Shown here: piece by piece, positions 1 to 9,496 of the stretch | Position numbering within the stretch: the first letter of the stretch is position 1 | Layout of the letters: each line of letters begins with the position of its first letter | Assembly: GCF_000350225.1 (NCBI RefSeq) | Contig: NW_005179231.1 | Coordinates: forward strand, 1-27,544 | Reading direction: 5' to 3' | DNA length: 27,544 nt | Source of the DNA: Chondrus crispus | Taxonomy: Eukaryota > Rhodophyta > Florideophyceae > Gigartinales > Gigartinaceae | Translations under genes and position numbers: made by a program | Notes under the pieces: generated by a model | Told to the model about the DNA's origin: nothing | The model's database searches: none | Seen by the model: only the letters and a program-made list of their open reading frames with translations

Positions 1-1992
1 GGCCCGTCTGATGCAGCACATTCGCGTTCGGGCAAGCGCAAGCGCGGCATCGGCTCGTCTCCGAGTGAAGACTTTTCCCTTTTGTTCGGGGATGGAGATC
101 AAGGCGAGGAAGATGAACACCCTAAACGCAAACGGGCGAAGCATCGGTTGTTCGAGCTCCATGGACGCCAGCCAGAGGAGGACGTCGACGACATTGTGCA
201 GGCTAGTGCAGCAGAGATGTACGAAGTCGCCCAAAATCCAGTTGTGAAAGACGTCATCGTTCCCACGCGTCGTGAGTCCGTGGCAGGTTCCTTGCCGAGT
301 CAGCCACGGGGCTCCAATTTCTCTCGAGAATTTGAGGAAGACTCTAACCACGGAGTACTTCGTGTCATGCGGGAACTGCATGCTCGTTTGGAGAAGCAGC
401 TTGCCATTGAAAAGAGGGAAATTCTTGGTGCAATCAAGGCTGTATCTTCTCGTGTCTCCACTTTAGAGAGAACTTTATCACGCTGCCAGGACGCCGTCAA
501 CATTGTTCTTCTGAATTCCGCACTGCCGAAGACTGGAAAAGCAGCCGAGAAGGCCTCTTTGATCGACCTCCTCAGGCCTATGGAGGACATATTTGGAGGG
601 AAATTGATGTGCATTATCTTTACAAGAGCGCTGATAAATTGCACCATGAGAGTTCTTCCTCAGAGAAAGGAAGCGAAGAAATCTTTTGAAGGTGGGAGTC
701 GTGACTCACAATCTGAGAAGCTTCGCTTGGACGTCAATAGTTCCGAAGTGTTGGGGTTCGGGCTTTTACTTGTCGAGGTCCTTTTGTGGAAAAGGGACCC
801 AAGCGAGGAGAAAACCGAGGAGCTGCTGTGTACGAAGCAAGCCCGTCAGTATCTGGTCCTGCGAAAGGCTTGGGGAAAGAGCTTGATTGCAAATGCAATG
901 AACAACCCGAGTATTGGGACGAAGTCACTCGAAATGGTACATCCGAACATCCGCAGGAAACTGAAGACCGCTGAGAAACCTTTTTGGCTGAGGCCGGGCA
1001 ACATAAGAATGATCACAGTCGAGTCTTTTTTCAACGAAGAATTTGCTTCAACGGCCATCAAGAAGGCCCGGCGTGTGGGTCGGCGTCGAAGCGATAAGAT
1101 GGTGGAAGATGAGCCAATTGGATTCATCAAGGACGAAGACATTAGGGTTGAGATCGTTCGCCGCGTTTTCAAGATGGGTAATCAGTTTCTGAACAAGTCC
1201 AGGCAGCTTGGGCGGAAGTCCTTCTTTGAAAACTTGTCATATGTTTTCCAAAGTGAAGTGGGAGTCTCATTCCAGTATGAGAATCCGCCCCGCCCGCACA
1301 TGAACCTCCAAGATATCCCAGACGGAACCTGTCGTACTGCTATGAAGTCGGTCGCTGAGGTGAACCCCATGAATGGGATAGCGTGGAAGAAGCTGATTTC
1401 TGAAAGTGAACCCTTCGTATTCATCGCTACGTATGATGTTGAGACGAAAGACAAGGATGGAAGGAAGGAGACTCGAGAAATTGTTATCCGACTCCATGCC
1501 ATGCACTTTGCCTTGAAGTTCTTGGTTGCTTTTACCAGGTGCGATAGTGATGAAGACCTGCATTCAATATCCAAGGAATCCTTTCATGTGATTTACATGA
1601 CTGCTGTCCTGTTCCGGGAGGTCATGCTGATGAAGGTGATTGAGTCGAGGGGTGCATTTTCTGGAAACGAGCAGATGTTGCATGAAGCGGATAACCAGGA
1701 TCAGCATATTTATTCACGGCGGTCGCGACTGAGATCACTCTATTCAGAACTTTTGACAGAAGGACAGGGAGAAAGCTGGGGTGAGCTTCCACAGCAACTC
1801 TCCAGTATTTTGAAGGAGAAGCTGGTGATGTCCGTGGATACGTACAACTCCGTACACGATCCCCCAGTTCAATCAGGTTCACATCACAAGGATAATGATG
1901 ATCTGAGCGTGGTGGACGGTGACGATGAAATCCAGACGAATCAAGTCGAAGACGATGACGATGTATTCATAGTCCAAGACTTCGATTTATAA
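1..1992 (+). CDS. Unrecognised nuclear-type protein, 5' end outside window
   Basis: The frame is open from the first base and has no ATG before about codon 38, so the true start probably lies upstream; 663 codons are visible before the TAA. I recognise no family. Visible features: two basic clusters (KRKR near codons 12-15 and KRKRAKHR near 43-50) that look like nuclear localisation signals; a predicted coiled coil around codons 115-165, rich in Leu/Glu/Arg; and a strongly acidic tail ending in a run of Asp and VFIVQDFDL. The body is a globular mixed alpha/beta composition without obvious zinc ligands. It is convergent with the next gene, 431 bp away. The ORF is intact, unlike most genes to its right. 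A structural or DNA-binding protein of a mobile element is possible but only by neighbourhood. Confidence 0.75.
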   Translation, partial: GPSDAAHSRSGKRKRGIGSSPSEDFSLLFGDGDQGEEDEHPKRKRAKHRLFELHGRQPEEDVDDIVQASAAEMYEVAQNPVVKDVIVPTRRESVAGSLPSQPRGSNFSREFEEDSNHGVLRVMRELHARLEKQLAIEKREILGAIKAVSSRVSTLERTLSRCQDAVNIVLLNSALPKTGKAAEKASLIDLLRPMEDIFGGKLMCIIFTRALINCTMRVLPQRKEAKKSFEGGSRDSQSEKLRLDVNSSEVLGFGLLLVEVLLWKRDPSEEKTEELLCTKQARQYLVLRKAWGKSLIANAMNNPSIGTKSLEMVHPNIRRKLKTAEKPFWLRPGNIRMITVESFFNEEFASTAIKKARRVGRRRSDKMVEDEPIGFIKDEDIRVEIVRRVFKMGNQFLNKSRQLGRKSFFENLSYVFQSEVGVSFQYENPPRPHMNLQDIPDGTCRTAMKSVAEVNPMNGIAWKKLISESEPFVFIATYDVETKDKDGRKETREIVIRLHAMHFALKFLVAFTRCDSDEDLHSISKESFHVIYMTAVLFREVMLMKVIESRGAFSGNEQMLHEADNQDQHIYSRRSRLRSLYSELLTEGQGESWGELPQQLSSILKEKLVMSVDTYNSVHDPPVQSGSHHKDNDDLSVVDGDDEIQTNQVEDDDDVFIVQDFDL

Positions 1993-2423
1993 GGGGTCGT
2001 ATTTCATGTGATTGTGATACTTCTTAGTTCATCGAAGTGGTAAATAAGTAAAGCGGGAGACTACTGTAGCATGAATGAATTGAGTTTACTTAAAGAGGTC
2101 CAGAACTTTGGCAACATTGATGAATTGCTTCACATGCGCAGAGCCTTTGATAGAGAGGAAGGGATGTGCACTTGAAGTACTCCTAGTACGTCGCTGCGAT
2201 TTACATCAGCAAATATAGATTGACGAGGACTGGATTGAAGATTCCAACGCAGGTAGAACGACTGCTTCCGGTCGGATGGTCCGCTGACCACGTTTTCAGC
2301 ACCCATTACCTTGGAAATGCGTTCTCGGAAGTGGAGCTCAGATAGTCTCATGGCTTTCAGTGGATGGGAGTAGGTCTTCTCTATGGAATCCCAAGTGCAA
2401 TCCCGACGAAATACAACGTGCCG
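1993..2423. other. Convergent intergenic gap
   Basis: This 431-bp stretch lies between the 3' ends of two convergent genes and should hold both 3' UTRs. I see no convincing repeat, RNA gene or further coding region. Short open frames here have no recognisable composition. Confidence 0.5.
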
Positions 2424-3452
2424 TTATTCATCCTCGTCATCCCTTATAACAGCAAGAGAATCTCCAATTGTCATATAGCACGGGTCAGAAAGAGATTTGG
2501 TGTTGGGACCGGCCATACAGCCTATCACTCTGGCAGATACATAATTGTCGGTACCTTTTTCCAGCCTTTTTGCGATGATCACGTCTCTGACAACTTGCGG
2601 TAATGCTGCTCCGAGTGCTTCTGACAGGTCTAAGAAGCTCCTGAAGTATATACTCGTCTCCTTCACAACTGATTTCCTGCACATATAATCTTCCGGAAGA
2701 ATAGAAACCTTTGTTCGTAGCTGAGCTTTGACTCTTTCGGATATGGAATCAAACTGGAGCAATGTGCAGTCTGCTCGCGCCTTAAATGAGTCTTGCACAA
2801 ACCATTTCGTCCCACGAGTTATTTCACCCGGGGTAGGACGTGTCGGCATCTTGAGTAACCAGTGCTCTAGACGCAACGAAATAAACTTAAGAGGAATATT
2901 GAAGCCCCCAGCAGAAGTGAGGAGCGGGTTCTGAGTCCATAGGGCAGTCGTAATAGAGGATTGCTGTCCTTTCACTACTTCCTCAAGATACTGAAGGCGT
3001 CTGGAAATGGCATTTAGCTCGCGTGTATCTTTGATTGTCTTCTGGTCAAGTGACACATTCGCCGTATGGTTGAGCTTCCTGCATTTTTCTACCATGGAAC
3101 TACCTGGAGCATAGTCGATATCATCTACATCCATCGCTCCGCTTGCCATGCCTGAGCTTGCAGTGATATCCAATCGCACGGATGTATCTTTGAGTCTCCA
3201 GCTAAACTTTTGTCCATCTTGTACAAACTCGTTACCCTCCTTGAAAGTCACCTTGCTTTTACATGCCCTGAATCCAAACGCAGCCTTGTATCGAATAATT
3301 CCCTTGAGCACCTCTCCTCGATCGTCATGAAGGTAGTTGAGACTAATGGCTGTTGCTGGGAACCATGCCTTACTTTCTTCTTCATTCTCCAAGGTATAGT
3401 AGACCTCTATATCACTCCCGATTTGGAGGCCATTGAAAAGATCTGATACCAT
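2424..3452 (-). CDS. Unrecognised 342-aa protein with possible Tudor/Agenet-like N-terminus
   Basis: The first ATG of the frame is at 3452-3450 (MVSDLF...), giving 342 residues; the ORF is intact. Residues about 10-70 (IGSDIEVYYTLENEEES, then WFPATAISL and a repeated beta-strand pattern) resemble SH3-like barrels such as Tudor or Agenet domains that read histones or bind DNA. This is by eye and tentative. A coiled-coil-like segment follows around residues 125-165 (KDTRELNAISRRLQYLEEV). The C-terminal half is globular and unknown, ending in an acidic DDEDE. It is convergent with the gene at 1-1992. A chromatin-associated accessory protein of the neighbouring mobile element is one reading; a host gene is the other. 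Confidence 0.65.
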   Translation of the reverse strand: MVSDLFNGLQIGSDIEVYYTLENEEESKAWFPATAISLNYLHDDRGEVLKGIIRYKAAFGFRACKSKVTFKEGNEFVQDGQKFSWRLKDTSVRLDITASSGMASGAMDVDDIDYAPGSSMVEKCRKLNHTANVSLDQKTIKDTRELNAISRRLQYLEEVVKGQQSSITTALWTQNPLLTSAGGFNIPLKFISLRLEHWLLKMPTRPTPGEITRGTKWFVQDSFKARADCTLLQFDSISERVKAQLRTKVSILPEDYMCRKSVVKETSIYFRSFLDLSEALGAALPQVVRDVIIAKRLEKGTDNYVSARVIGCMAGPNTKSLSDPCYMTIGDSLAVIRDDEDE

Positions 3453-4617
3453 TATCAACTGGTGGATGGTATCGTCCTCTGTTAATTTCCCTTGGAAAGT
3501 GATACTTGAGAAATTTGTTTGAAATATATACCGAAGACTAAAGAGTTGGGGTAACTATTCGAACGTAGTCAGTATATACATATATATATCATTAATGTGA
3601 AATCACCATTTTCGTAACGGTCACATTTATGGATCACAGCTCTGCTCAGATTCTAAGTCTCATGGGACTTGCCCGTGCACTTTTCCAGTAGGGCATGAGC
3701 TACAAATCTACCTACATCTTCCAGTCCAGAATGCTTTGCCAGTCAGTCTTGTGTCATTGAATAACTGTCCTTTTAATCATAGTTGCCACAGTCCGGAATG
3801 CTTTGACAGTAACTCAGGTGTCATTGAATGACTGTTCTTTTAATCACAGTTGACACAGTCCGGAAGGCTTTGACTGTAACTCATGTCTCATTGAATGACT
3901 GTTCCTTTAATCATAGTTGCCACACCGGTAAGTGCAACAGGCCTATGGTAAAATGACCCCCAACGCTCCTCCCCTTTATAAATGAAATAGGAGAAAACAC
4001 GTGGGTCCCAGGACGGAGACCCCAACATGAACAATCCAATTGGACCCGTATCTGCGTTTCGCATTGCAATCTCACCAATTGATCTTAATCTACTTAGTGT
4101 TACCGTTACTTTAAGCTTTTCACTGATGTAGAAAGGAGTCACTATCTATCTGAGTAAATGTGGTCGTTTTTGGAGACTCCTTTATATATCAGTGAGCAGT
4201 TCTGGATTGGTGACTGAGACGATGTGGATGTATTTATTCCCCTACCTCTTCTATCTCCCCTGGACAATATGTAAAGGGAAATAAGCCAGTTGTTCCCTTT
4301 CAAGAGGAGTATGAAGCTGCTTTATGCTCTATAGACATATTGTTATTGAAAAAGGGAGCAAAACCAGCGCTGAAATCCCTTTAGCGGTTCAAGTGAAGCT
4401 TTACTTCGTGGCATCTATGTATGTGTACGCTAGAGTACAAGGTGGTCTACTACAACATCTCATATTGGAAATGGATTAATCAAGGATACAAGATGATTCA
4501 CTTGTGCAATGAAGAAAGAAGCATCACCACAGAGTGATGATGACACTGTTCTCGCTATTGAAATTATGAACTACGTAGTACCTATGCTTGGATGTCGTCC
4601 TCCTTAGTACCCTTCAA
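3453..4617. other. Gene-free stretch with tandem repeat
   Basis: About 1.2 kb between two leftward genes. It is AT-rich near 3570-3600 (alternating TA), which could serve as a promoter for the gene ending at 2424. It holds the 67-bp tandem repeat described separately. An 84-codon open frame on the minus strand (3888-4142) overlaps the repeat and looks fortuitous. From 4143 to 4617 I see nothing. Confidence 0.5.
3722..3925. repeat. 67-bp tandem repeat, three copies
   Basis: Units start at 3722, 3789 and 3856, each beginning CAGTCC(A/G)GAA(T/G)GCTTTG and containing GTCATTGAAT(A/G)ACTGT and TTTTAATCA. The period is 67 bp and the copies differ at a modest number of positions, as in a minisatellite. 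It lies upstream of the gene ending at 2424 and downstream of the oxygenase gene. Confidence 0.85.
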
Positions 4618-6735
4618 CTACGAATCACTGTCGCCACTAGAATCACTTGAGTGGTAATCAGAAGAAGAACTCGAGACCGAATTCTCCTTCGGAGGCTCCG
4701 AGTTACCGTGCGGGCCAGTCTGCGGAGAAATGCTCTCCGCGGAGAGCCCGTCTTGAAAGTGAGGGGTAAAGGACGGATTCCCGTGAACTGAATCCAGCAG
4801 CTTCTGTCCTCTACGAACGAAGTATAGATGATAGCGAACCACGTGACCATCCTTCTTTGCAGAGCCAAGTCCAATCTGAGACGTCGCCCCGGGTGATATG
4901 CTATCCTCGTACGAAGCACCAGCATGTGAGAGATCTCTTCTTCCAATGAAGACAGAGTTCGGTGGAACGTGGACCTTCTTCACCTGCACACCCATGGAAA
5001 TGTGTCTCTGGGCTATTGAATCCTTCACTGTGAAGTGATGAGAGAACGGACGAACCCAAAGGGGGAATCCATTTTCACCAGAACAAATAAAGAAGGATCC
5101 AGGATTCCTTGCGTATTCCAGGTTTCCATTCTTAGATTTTCCAACGCCAAAGTCTGTATGGAAGGACTGCCGAGGATAACCTTTCTCCGTCAGCAAGAAG
5201 CGACCCCTAGACTTCGGAACAGCCATCTCCGAAGTGCCCTTTTCAGGGTCCACGAGTCGAATTGCAGCAGCAATTTGCGCCAGACGGACGTCCATCATAG
5301 CGCGCTTCCTTGCCACCCACACTGTATCGGCATTTTGTTCGACCTCGGACGAAACACCTGCTAGCGTGGTGATGTAGCGTCCGATGCCCTTATTTCGGTG
5401 TTTTATATCTGTCCCGGGATCGACGTTGAAGATGGGGCTCCACACTTTGCGACTTGCTTCATCCTTCATCGCATTTTCGCCAGGGAATATTTCTTCGTAG
5501 TATTCTATGATCTCTTCGATGACGTCCCCTCCATGGAGAGGAGCTACGAAAGCGAGGTTGGATGGCACACCACTGTCACTTCCGAAACCTTCAAGAATGA
5601 CGAAGCCCTTCTCCCGCAGCTCAGTCGCCTTGGCCAGGAAGTATTCAGTAGCGACGTTGTCTAATTCCATGGCTGCGGCCCAAAGAGCCTGTTCCTCCTT
5701 GTACTTCACGGCCGTATTAGGACTCGGACCCGTGGACGGCAGCGCTTTCATGAACACGTTGGACTTCGTCGACCCGAGTTTCTTGTGTCGCATAGCCGCG
5801 GCGTGATAGTACACGGCATGATGAATTCGCACCAAGTCCATCCTTTCGACAAGGCAATTCGCTCGGTGACTAACCGGTATGCACAAAGAACGAAGCCAAG
5901 GAGTTTGATGCGTTATCGGATTCCCTTTCGGCCACTGACTCGGCGGAAGTAAGGCGTAGTTAACCCAATCCGGGTTCTTCGAAACATTCCATACGGCATA
6001 TTCGTGTGCCCCGATCGGGAGTAGACCTGGAAGAATGTCATCGAACTCCCCGACGTCATCTTCCCTTGCCACATCACTTTCGACAGCGGGCGGTAAAGCC
6101 GGTATCCTCAATTCCTCTTCCTTCTCTTCAAAGGCAGTGTTGAGGGCACGGATGTTCTTAGTTGACTGGATAGCATCTTCCCCTCGTTTTTTCTTTCCTG
6201 TTCTCTTCAAAGGTAGCTGCAGGGAAATCGTCAATGGATTAGTTTTAATCCTTTGGCGAATCCCTCCCCGAACTGTTACGGATGAGGCCTGTGAGGGGAA
6301 CCCAGGCCCTTGCGCGTGACGAGGCGGCTGAGACGTATCAACTTGAGACGTAGTCGTTTGAGGTACTTGGCGTGAGGTACCTTGAGAGATAGGCGCGTCA
6401 GCTCGCTTAGAAAGCTCTTTAGGTGGAGCTAGAGCTTTCACGAGCTTTTTGCGGAGCATATTGAGACGCTTGTCTTGGTCAAAACGCTGCCCAGCTTCAT
6501 TAACTCCACTCCTGAAACTCTTCATCTGCCTTGCCACAAAGTCATCAATCCGCATCTTGATGTTTCTGCCGACCTCAATCTCCATTTCCAAGACGCTTTG
6601 CAACTCCTTCTCGTACGTGCTGGCAATGCTGCAAAGCTCCTCATAAATTTCAGCAAAGGCTTCAAAGAAAGCATTCTTGTACTCAGTGAAAGCACCGCGC
6701 TTCTTTCTCCTTTTCTTCTGACGCTTGAAGTTCAT
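4618..6735 (-). CDS. Putative 2-oxoglutarate/Fe(II)-dependent oxygenase, 705 aa
   Basis: I start at the ATG at 6735-6733 (MNFKRQKKRRKKRG); the frame is open further upstream to a TAG near 6894. The N-terminus is very basic (likely nuclear localisation), followed by a helical segment (about 20-105) and a low-complexity linker. The C-terminal third carries a double-stranded beta-helix oxygenase signature: SFHTDFG with H526-x-D528, then VPPNSVFIGRRDLSHAG with H604, then R634 in VRYHLYF, matching the H-x-D...H iron triad plus a 2OG-binding Arg. The tail is Ser/Asp-rich. The substrate is unknown. TET/JBP and AlkB relatives act on DNA bases and other relatives act on histones; a nucleic acid or chromatin substrate is inferred from the NLS and from the methylase neighbour. 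It overlaps the end of the broken ParB-like frame by 53 bp. The ORF is intact. Confidence 0.7.
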   Translation of the reverse strand: MNFKRQKKRRKKRGAFTEYKNAFFEAFAEIYEELCSIASTYEKELQSVLEMEIEVGRNIKMRIDDFVARQMKSFRSGVNEAGQRFDQDKRLNMLRKKLVKALAPPKELSKRADAPISQGTSRQVPQTTTSQVDTSQPPRHAQGPGFPSQASSVTVRGGIRQRIKTNPLTISLQLPLKRTGKKKRGEDAIQSTKNIRALNTAFEEKEEELRIPALPPAVESDVAREDDVGEFDDILPGLLPIGAHEYAVWNVSKNPDWVNYALLPPSQWPKGNPITHQTPWLRSLCIPVSHRANCLVERMDLVRIHHAVYYHAAAMRHKKLGSTKSNVFMKALPSTGPSPNTAVKYKEEQALWAAAMELDNVATEYFLAKATELREKGFVILEGFGSDSGVPSNLAFVAPLHGGDVIEEIIEYYEEIFPGENAMKDEASRKVWSPIFNVDPGTDIKHRNKGIGRYITTLAGVSSEVEQNADTVWVARKRAMMDVRLAQIAAAIRLVDPEKGTSEMAVPKSRGRFLLTEKGYPRQSFHTDFGVGKSKNGNLEYARNPGSFFICSGENGFPLWVRPFSHHFTVKDSIAQRHISMGVQVKKVHVPPNSVFIGRRDLSHAGASYEDSISPGATSQIGLGSAKKDGHVVRYHLYFVRRGQKLLDSVHGNPSFTPHFQDGLSAESISPQTGPHGNSEPPKENSVSSSSSDYHSSDSSGDSDS

Positions 6736-7606
6736 CGGTTTGTCCGTCTCCACCTCGCGCAAGAAGACAACGACACAATGAAATACCAAGAAGGATGCCA
6801 GACCTATGCAGGGTGAAAAGCCGACGGTTGCTAAGGTGCGTGATACCGATAGTCCTGGTCGTATCGCAGAGGCTTTTGGTGGTGTCGTAGTCTATATCGT
6901 ACTCCACAAGTCGCAGTGCCAAGTGCGCATATCGAGAGTACTGCTTAGCCCTCAGCGGACCAAGCACTTCAAGCTTCATTAGCGCGCCTGTGACACCTGC
7001 GACAGTCATCACAGTACGCTGATTCTGCATATCCAACCGGTTCTTCATCATTCGAAAAGCCGCTATAGTTGCGTGAACGGAATCTGTGAAGTTTGAGAAC
7101 CGGATCTTGGACGAGGTGTCGTTGAGTAGAGCACCGATGCCTAGTTTTTCCAAGTCTGAAACGGGTTAACCATCCTTCCTGTACCACACCTGTGCATCGA
7201 TCCATTCGAACTCCTTTTCCTTTTGCAAGTCAGTAGCCTTGGCCTTATTCATGCCAGTGACACGATGCTGACCGTCGCAAATTAGGGGTTCCATCATCAG
7301 CTCATCTAACCCATCGTCTCTCTGCCTCAACATCGTAGAGCGGTCCAAGACCATGTCTTCTGGCATGGCCACAGAGATTGCTCCAGCCGCTTTCAGCAGC
7401 CCGTTTTTGAGAAGGCTCTCGGTAATTGATTCAACATGTCTTTCATCAACCTTCCGAAGAGTTTCTTCCACGATTCTGATGTTACTGACTAAGACCCGGA
7501 CGTGATGCTGCCCGTAGTTGCTCACATCCACTTCAGGGATTTCTGGGGCAAAAGACTCGTCTATTTCGATGCAGTTGTCGATTGTAGCAACTCTCGTTTC
7601 CTTCAC
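6683..7606 (-). pseudogene. ParB/sulfiredoxin-fold protein, interrupted by in-frame TAA
   Basis: Two collinear frames (7606-7169 and 7165-6683) are in the same reading frame and separated only by a TAA at 7168-7166, so they are most simply one 307-codon product with a nonsense mutation. The first half shows a ParB N-terminal/Srx-like pattern: VDERHVESITESLLKNGLL, then PLICDGQHRVTGMNKAKA, where GQHR corresponds to the G-x-x-R box of ParB and its nuclease relatives. ParB-fold domains often accompany DNA methylases in phages. The frame has no clear ATG. It begins as a -1 shift overlapping the stop of the upstream RG-rich frame (TTG TGA read as GTG AAG), so it may be the continuation of that protein through a frameshift. 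Its 3' end overlaps the oxygenase start. Confidence 0.6.
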
Positions 7607-8394
7607 AACCGGATGTCATCATCAACAGTAACAACGTCCATTGGCGAACTGCTGTTGTCAGAGTCTCGTCTAGAAGAATCCGCACGAGGTGATTTCGGTG
7701 CATCTGCTTCCATTCTGATTTTTCCACATGCATCTGAAACGACCGCTGAAACGATTTGTTTCGCCGTGTCCGATTGTTGCTCTTCACCTCTGAATAAACT
7801 TAATCTCTTTTGAACGGACATAGGGGTCTGAGCAGTCTTTTCAACATTAGAGGTTTTCTTGGTAGTGGGAGTGGAGACCGTTCCCTCCATTTCCGACACA
7901 ACCCCCTTGGCCATCATGGAACTGTCCCAAGAGTATCGCGCCCATATGTCGACAATCTCTCCAAGTGTCTTGGGACAGTGTTGCTCCTCATTGGCCGGGA
8001 AAGGGTATGGATAGGGAATGTCCTTACGGTTGTCGTCTATATGGACTTTGTAAACCAGAACGAAGTATTGGGAACCTTTATTCCAGTCCCCGATGTCTGC
8101 ATGGTCGAAAGTTCGGGGCGACATCTGGCCCTCGGCACCGAGGATGATATGCGCAGTTCCTACTCGAACTAGAGCACCGAACTCTTCATGCCCCTCCAGC
8201 GTTGCGTGACCTCGTTTGATTTTGAAGTCATGGGCAAAGAGGGTCACTTCTGCATCGGCTACAAGTCCCTTGGACTGGAGTTCTTCAAGGGAGCGAACTT
8301 TTTTTCCAGTTGCACGGCTAGAACCACGCACACGCCCACGCCCACAACCACGACCTCTTCGTTCCTTTCTAATTCCGCGCTTGGGTGTAGGCAT
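7603..8394 (-). CDS. Basic RG-rich protein, 263 aa, upstream of and perhaps fused to the ParB-like frame
   Basis: ATG at 8394-8392 in a good eukaryotic context (ACCATGC). The first 30 residues are Arg/Gly-rich (RGRGCGRGRVRG), resembling AT-hook or RGG nucleic-acid-binding tails. The middle (residues about 35-160) is a globular domain I do not recognise, with the stretch WNKGSQYFVLVYKVHIDD. The last 90 residues are Ser/Asp-rich and look disordered. The stop TGA (7605-7603) overlaps the ParB-like frame, so a single RG-rich + ParB protein broken by a 1-nt indel is plausible. The 5' leader is one arm of the central inverted repeat, shared with the divergent methyltransferase gene; both proteins even start MPT. 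Confidence 0.65.
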   Translation of the reverse strand: MPTPKRGIRKERRGRGCGRGRVRGSSRATGKKVRSLEELQSKGLVADAEVTLFAHDFKIKRGHATLEGHEEFGALVRVGTAHIILGAEGQMSPRTFDHADIGDWNKGSQYFVLVYKVHIDDNRKDIPYPYPFPANEEQHCPKTLGEIVDIWARYSWDSSMMAKGVVSEMEGTVSTPTTKKTSNVEKTAQTPMSVQKRLSLFRGEEQQSDTAKQIVSAVVSDACGKIRMEADAPKSPRADSSRRDSDNSSSPMDVVTVDDDIRL

Positions 8395-8890
8395 GGTAAA
8401 AACCTTGATTTATCACTTGTGATACTTCGATGGGGACAGGAATGAATAGCAGTAAGAGGAGCGGAACAAAATTGCAGGCTTATGTAGAGAACGAAAAGAC
8501 GTTGTGCGCGATAGTCAATGAGGTGTCTTAAACGGACGGCAAGAGAAGGATTAATCCAGTAAAGCAACCGCTTAGGTCTTCTAGGTTTCCACTTGAGGTT
8601 TCCACGCAATATTTCCACTTGAAGAGTACTCCAACCCACGGTGACGCGTCCCCTACGCGCAGAGGGGGCCAATTTCAGCACTGTTCCACCACCCAGACCC
8701 TTGGGTGATGGTGACAAGATCCGTTTTGGGTACCCCTGCAGCCAACTATTGTTGACTATCGGCGCAGTCCTCCGTCAATGAGAAAATGTCAATGTTCGAG
8801 TTTAGCGGCTAAAGCCACTGAATAGAGGACGACCTAGTAGAAGTTGTGTTCGATAAGAAGGAACAGGCGCAGCGCAAAACGCAGCGAGAG
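8395..8890 (-). repeat. Left arm of central inverted repeat; leader/promoter of the leftward genes
   Basis: Read on the minus strand, this segment matches 9497-9981 almost base for base. I count about seven differences over the roughly 350 bp nearest the genes. Divergence increases toward the inner end near 8885. Homology runs through the presumed promoter and 5' UTR to the ATG at 8394, including the shared block CTGTCCCCATC. It should contain the promoter of the leftward gene train. Confidence 0.85.
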
Positions 8891-9266
8891 AAACGATAGA
8901 CGGGTTTGAGACGCGTTCGGGACCTGGAAGCAAGAGAGACTGTAACTGTGGTCGGAAAGGGAGAGCAGACGCAGTGCAAGTACTCGGTATAGGCGCGCCG
9001 GTAGGGTGCGAAAAAGAAAGGTGCTAGAGAGGAAAAGGGTCGAGTGAGGTCAAAGGGGTACGAGGAGCAGGACGATTTTTGGACAGAAATGCGTCTACAC
9101 AGGGGCGATTAAGCTATGGAGAGTCGCTCTACAGACCCAAAATCAACGGCCCGGGATGCCCCATGACAGATGACATGCCTGGCCATCCCCAGTGGAGCGC
9201 TGGGATGGTGTGCGGCCAAAAAAAACAGTCCAGTTTTTCGGACGCTCGACCCAGGCACCGGATGGG
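8891..9266. other. Unique spacer of the inverted repeat, left portion
   Basis: The plus strand is purine-rich between about 8870 and 9075 (runs such as GGAAAGGGAGAG and GAAAAAGAAAGG). No credible gene is seen. It leads into the palindromic direct repeats starting at 9267. Confidence 0.5.
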
Positions 9267-9414
9267 CACATCGATAGTCGATGTGAAAATCAAAAACTTT
9301 TTTTGCGCAATTTTTTGGACGATTTGATTTCCACATCGAGTGTCGATGTGCAAATCAAATCCTTTTTTTCGCAATTTTTTGGCCGATTTTACTTGCACAT
9401 CGAGTGTCGATGTG
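9267..9414. repeat. 65-bp direct repeats each bearing a CACATCGA/TCGATGTG palindrome
   Basis: The palindrome CACATCGAnnnTCGATGTG (8-bp arms, 3-bp centre) occurs at 9267-9285, 9332-9350 and 9396-9414. The 45-bp spacers between copies are similar to each other and AT-rich, containing CTTTTTTT, GCAATTTTTTGG and GATTT. Spacing of 65 and 64 bp is about six helical turns, so the sites would face the same side of DNA. The layout resembles iteron or operator arrays bound by a dimeric protein. It lies at the centre between divergent genes, one of which belongs to a train encoding a ParB-fold protein. A regulatory or nucleation site is inferred. Confidence 0.75.
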
Positions 9415-9496
9415 CATATCAGGTGTCAGGGACGCGCGTCCACCAAGGTGGCTGCAGGCTCATGCTGACCGTGGTGTCACCTTCTACCTTTCAGAC
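9415..9496. other. Spacer between iterons and right arm
   Basis: A short unique segment between the third palindrome and the right arm of the inverted repeat. No feature seen. Confidence 0.4.

Noticed and set aside
3888..4142. 84-codon minus-strand protein
   Set aside because: Overlaps the 67-bp tandem repeat and has no recognised motif or neighbour relationship.
9267..9414. CRISPR array
   Set aside because: Only three units; the spacers resemble each other and the host context is eukaryotic, so it is a simple direct repeat with palindromes.
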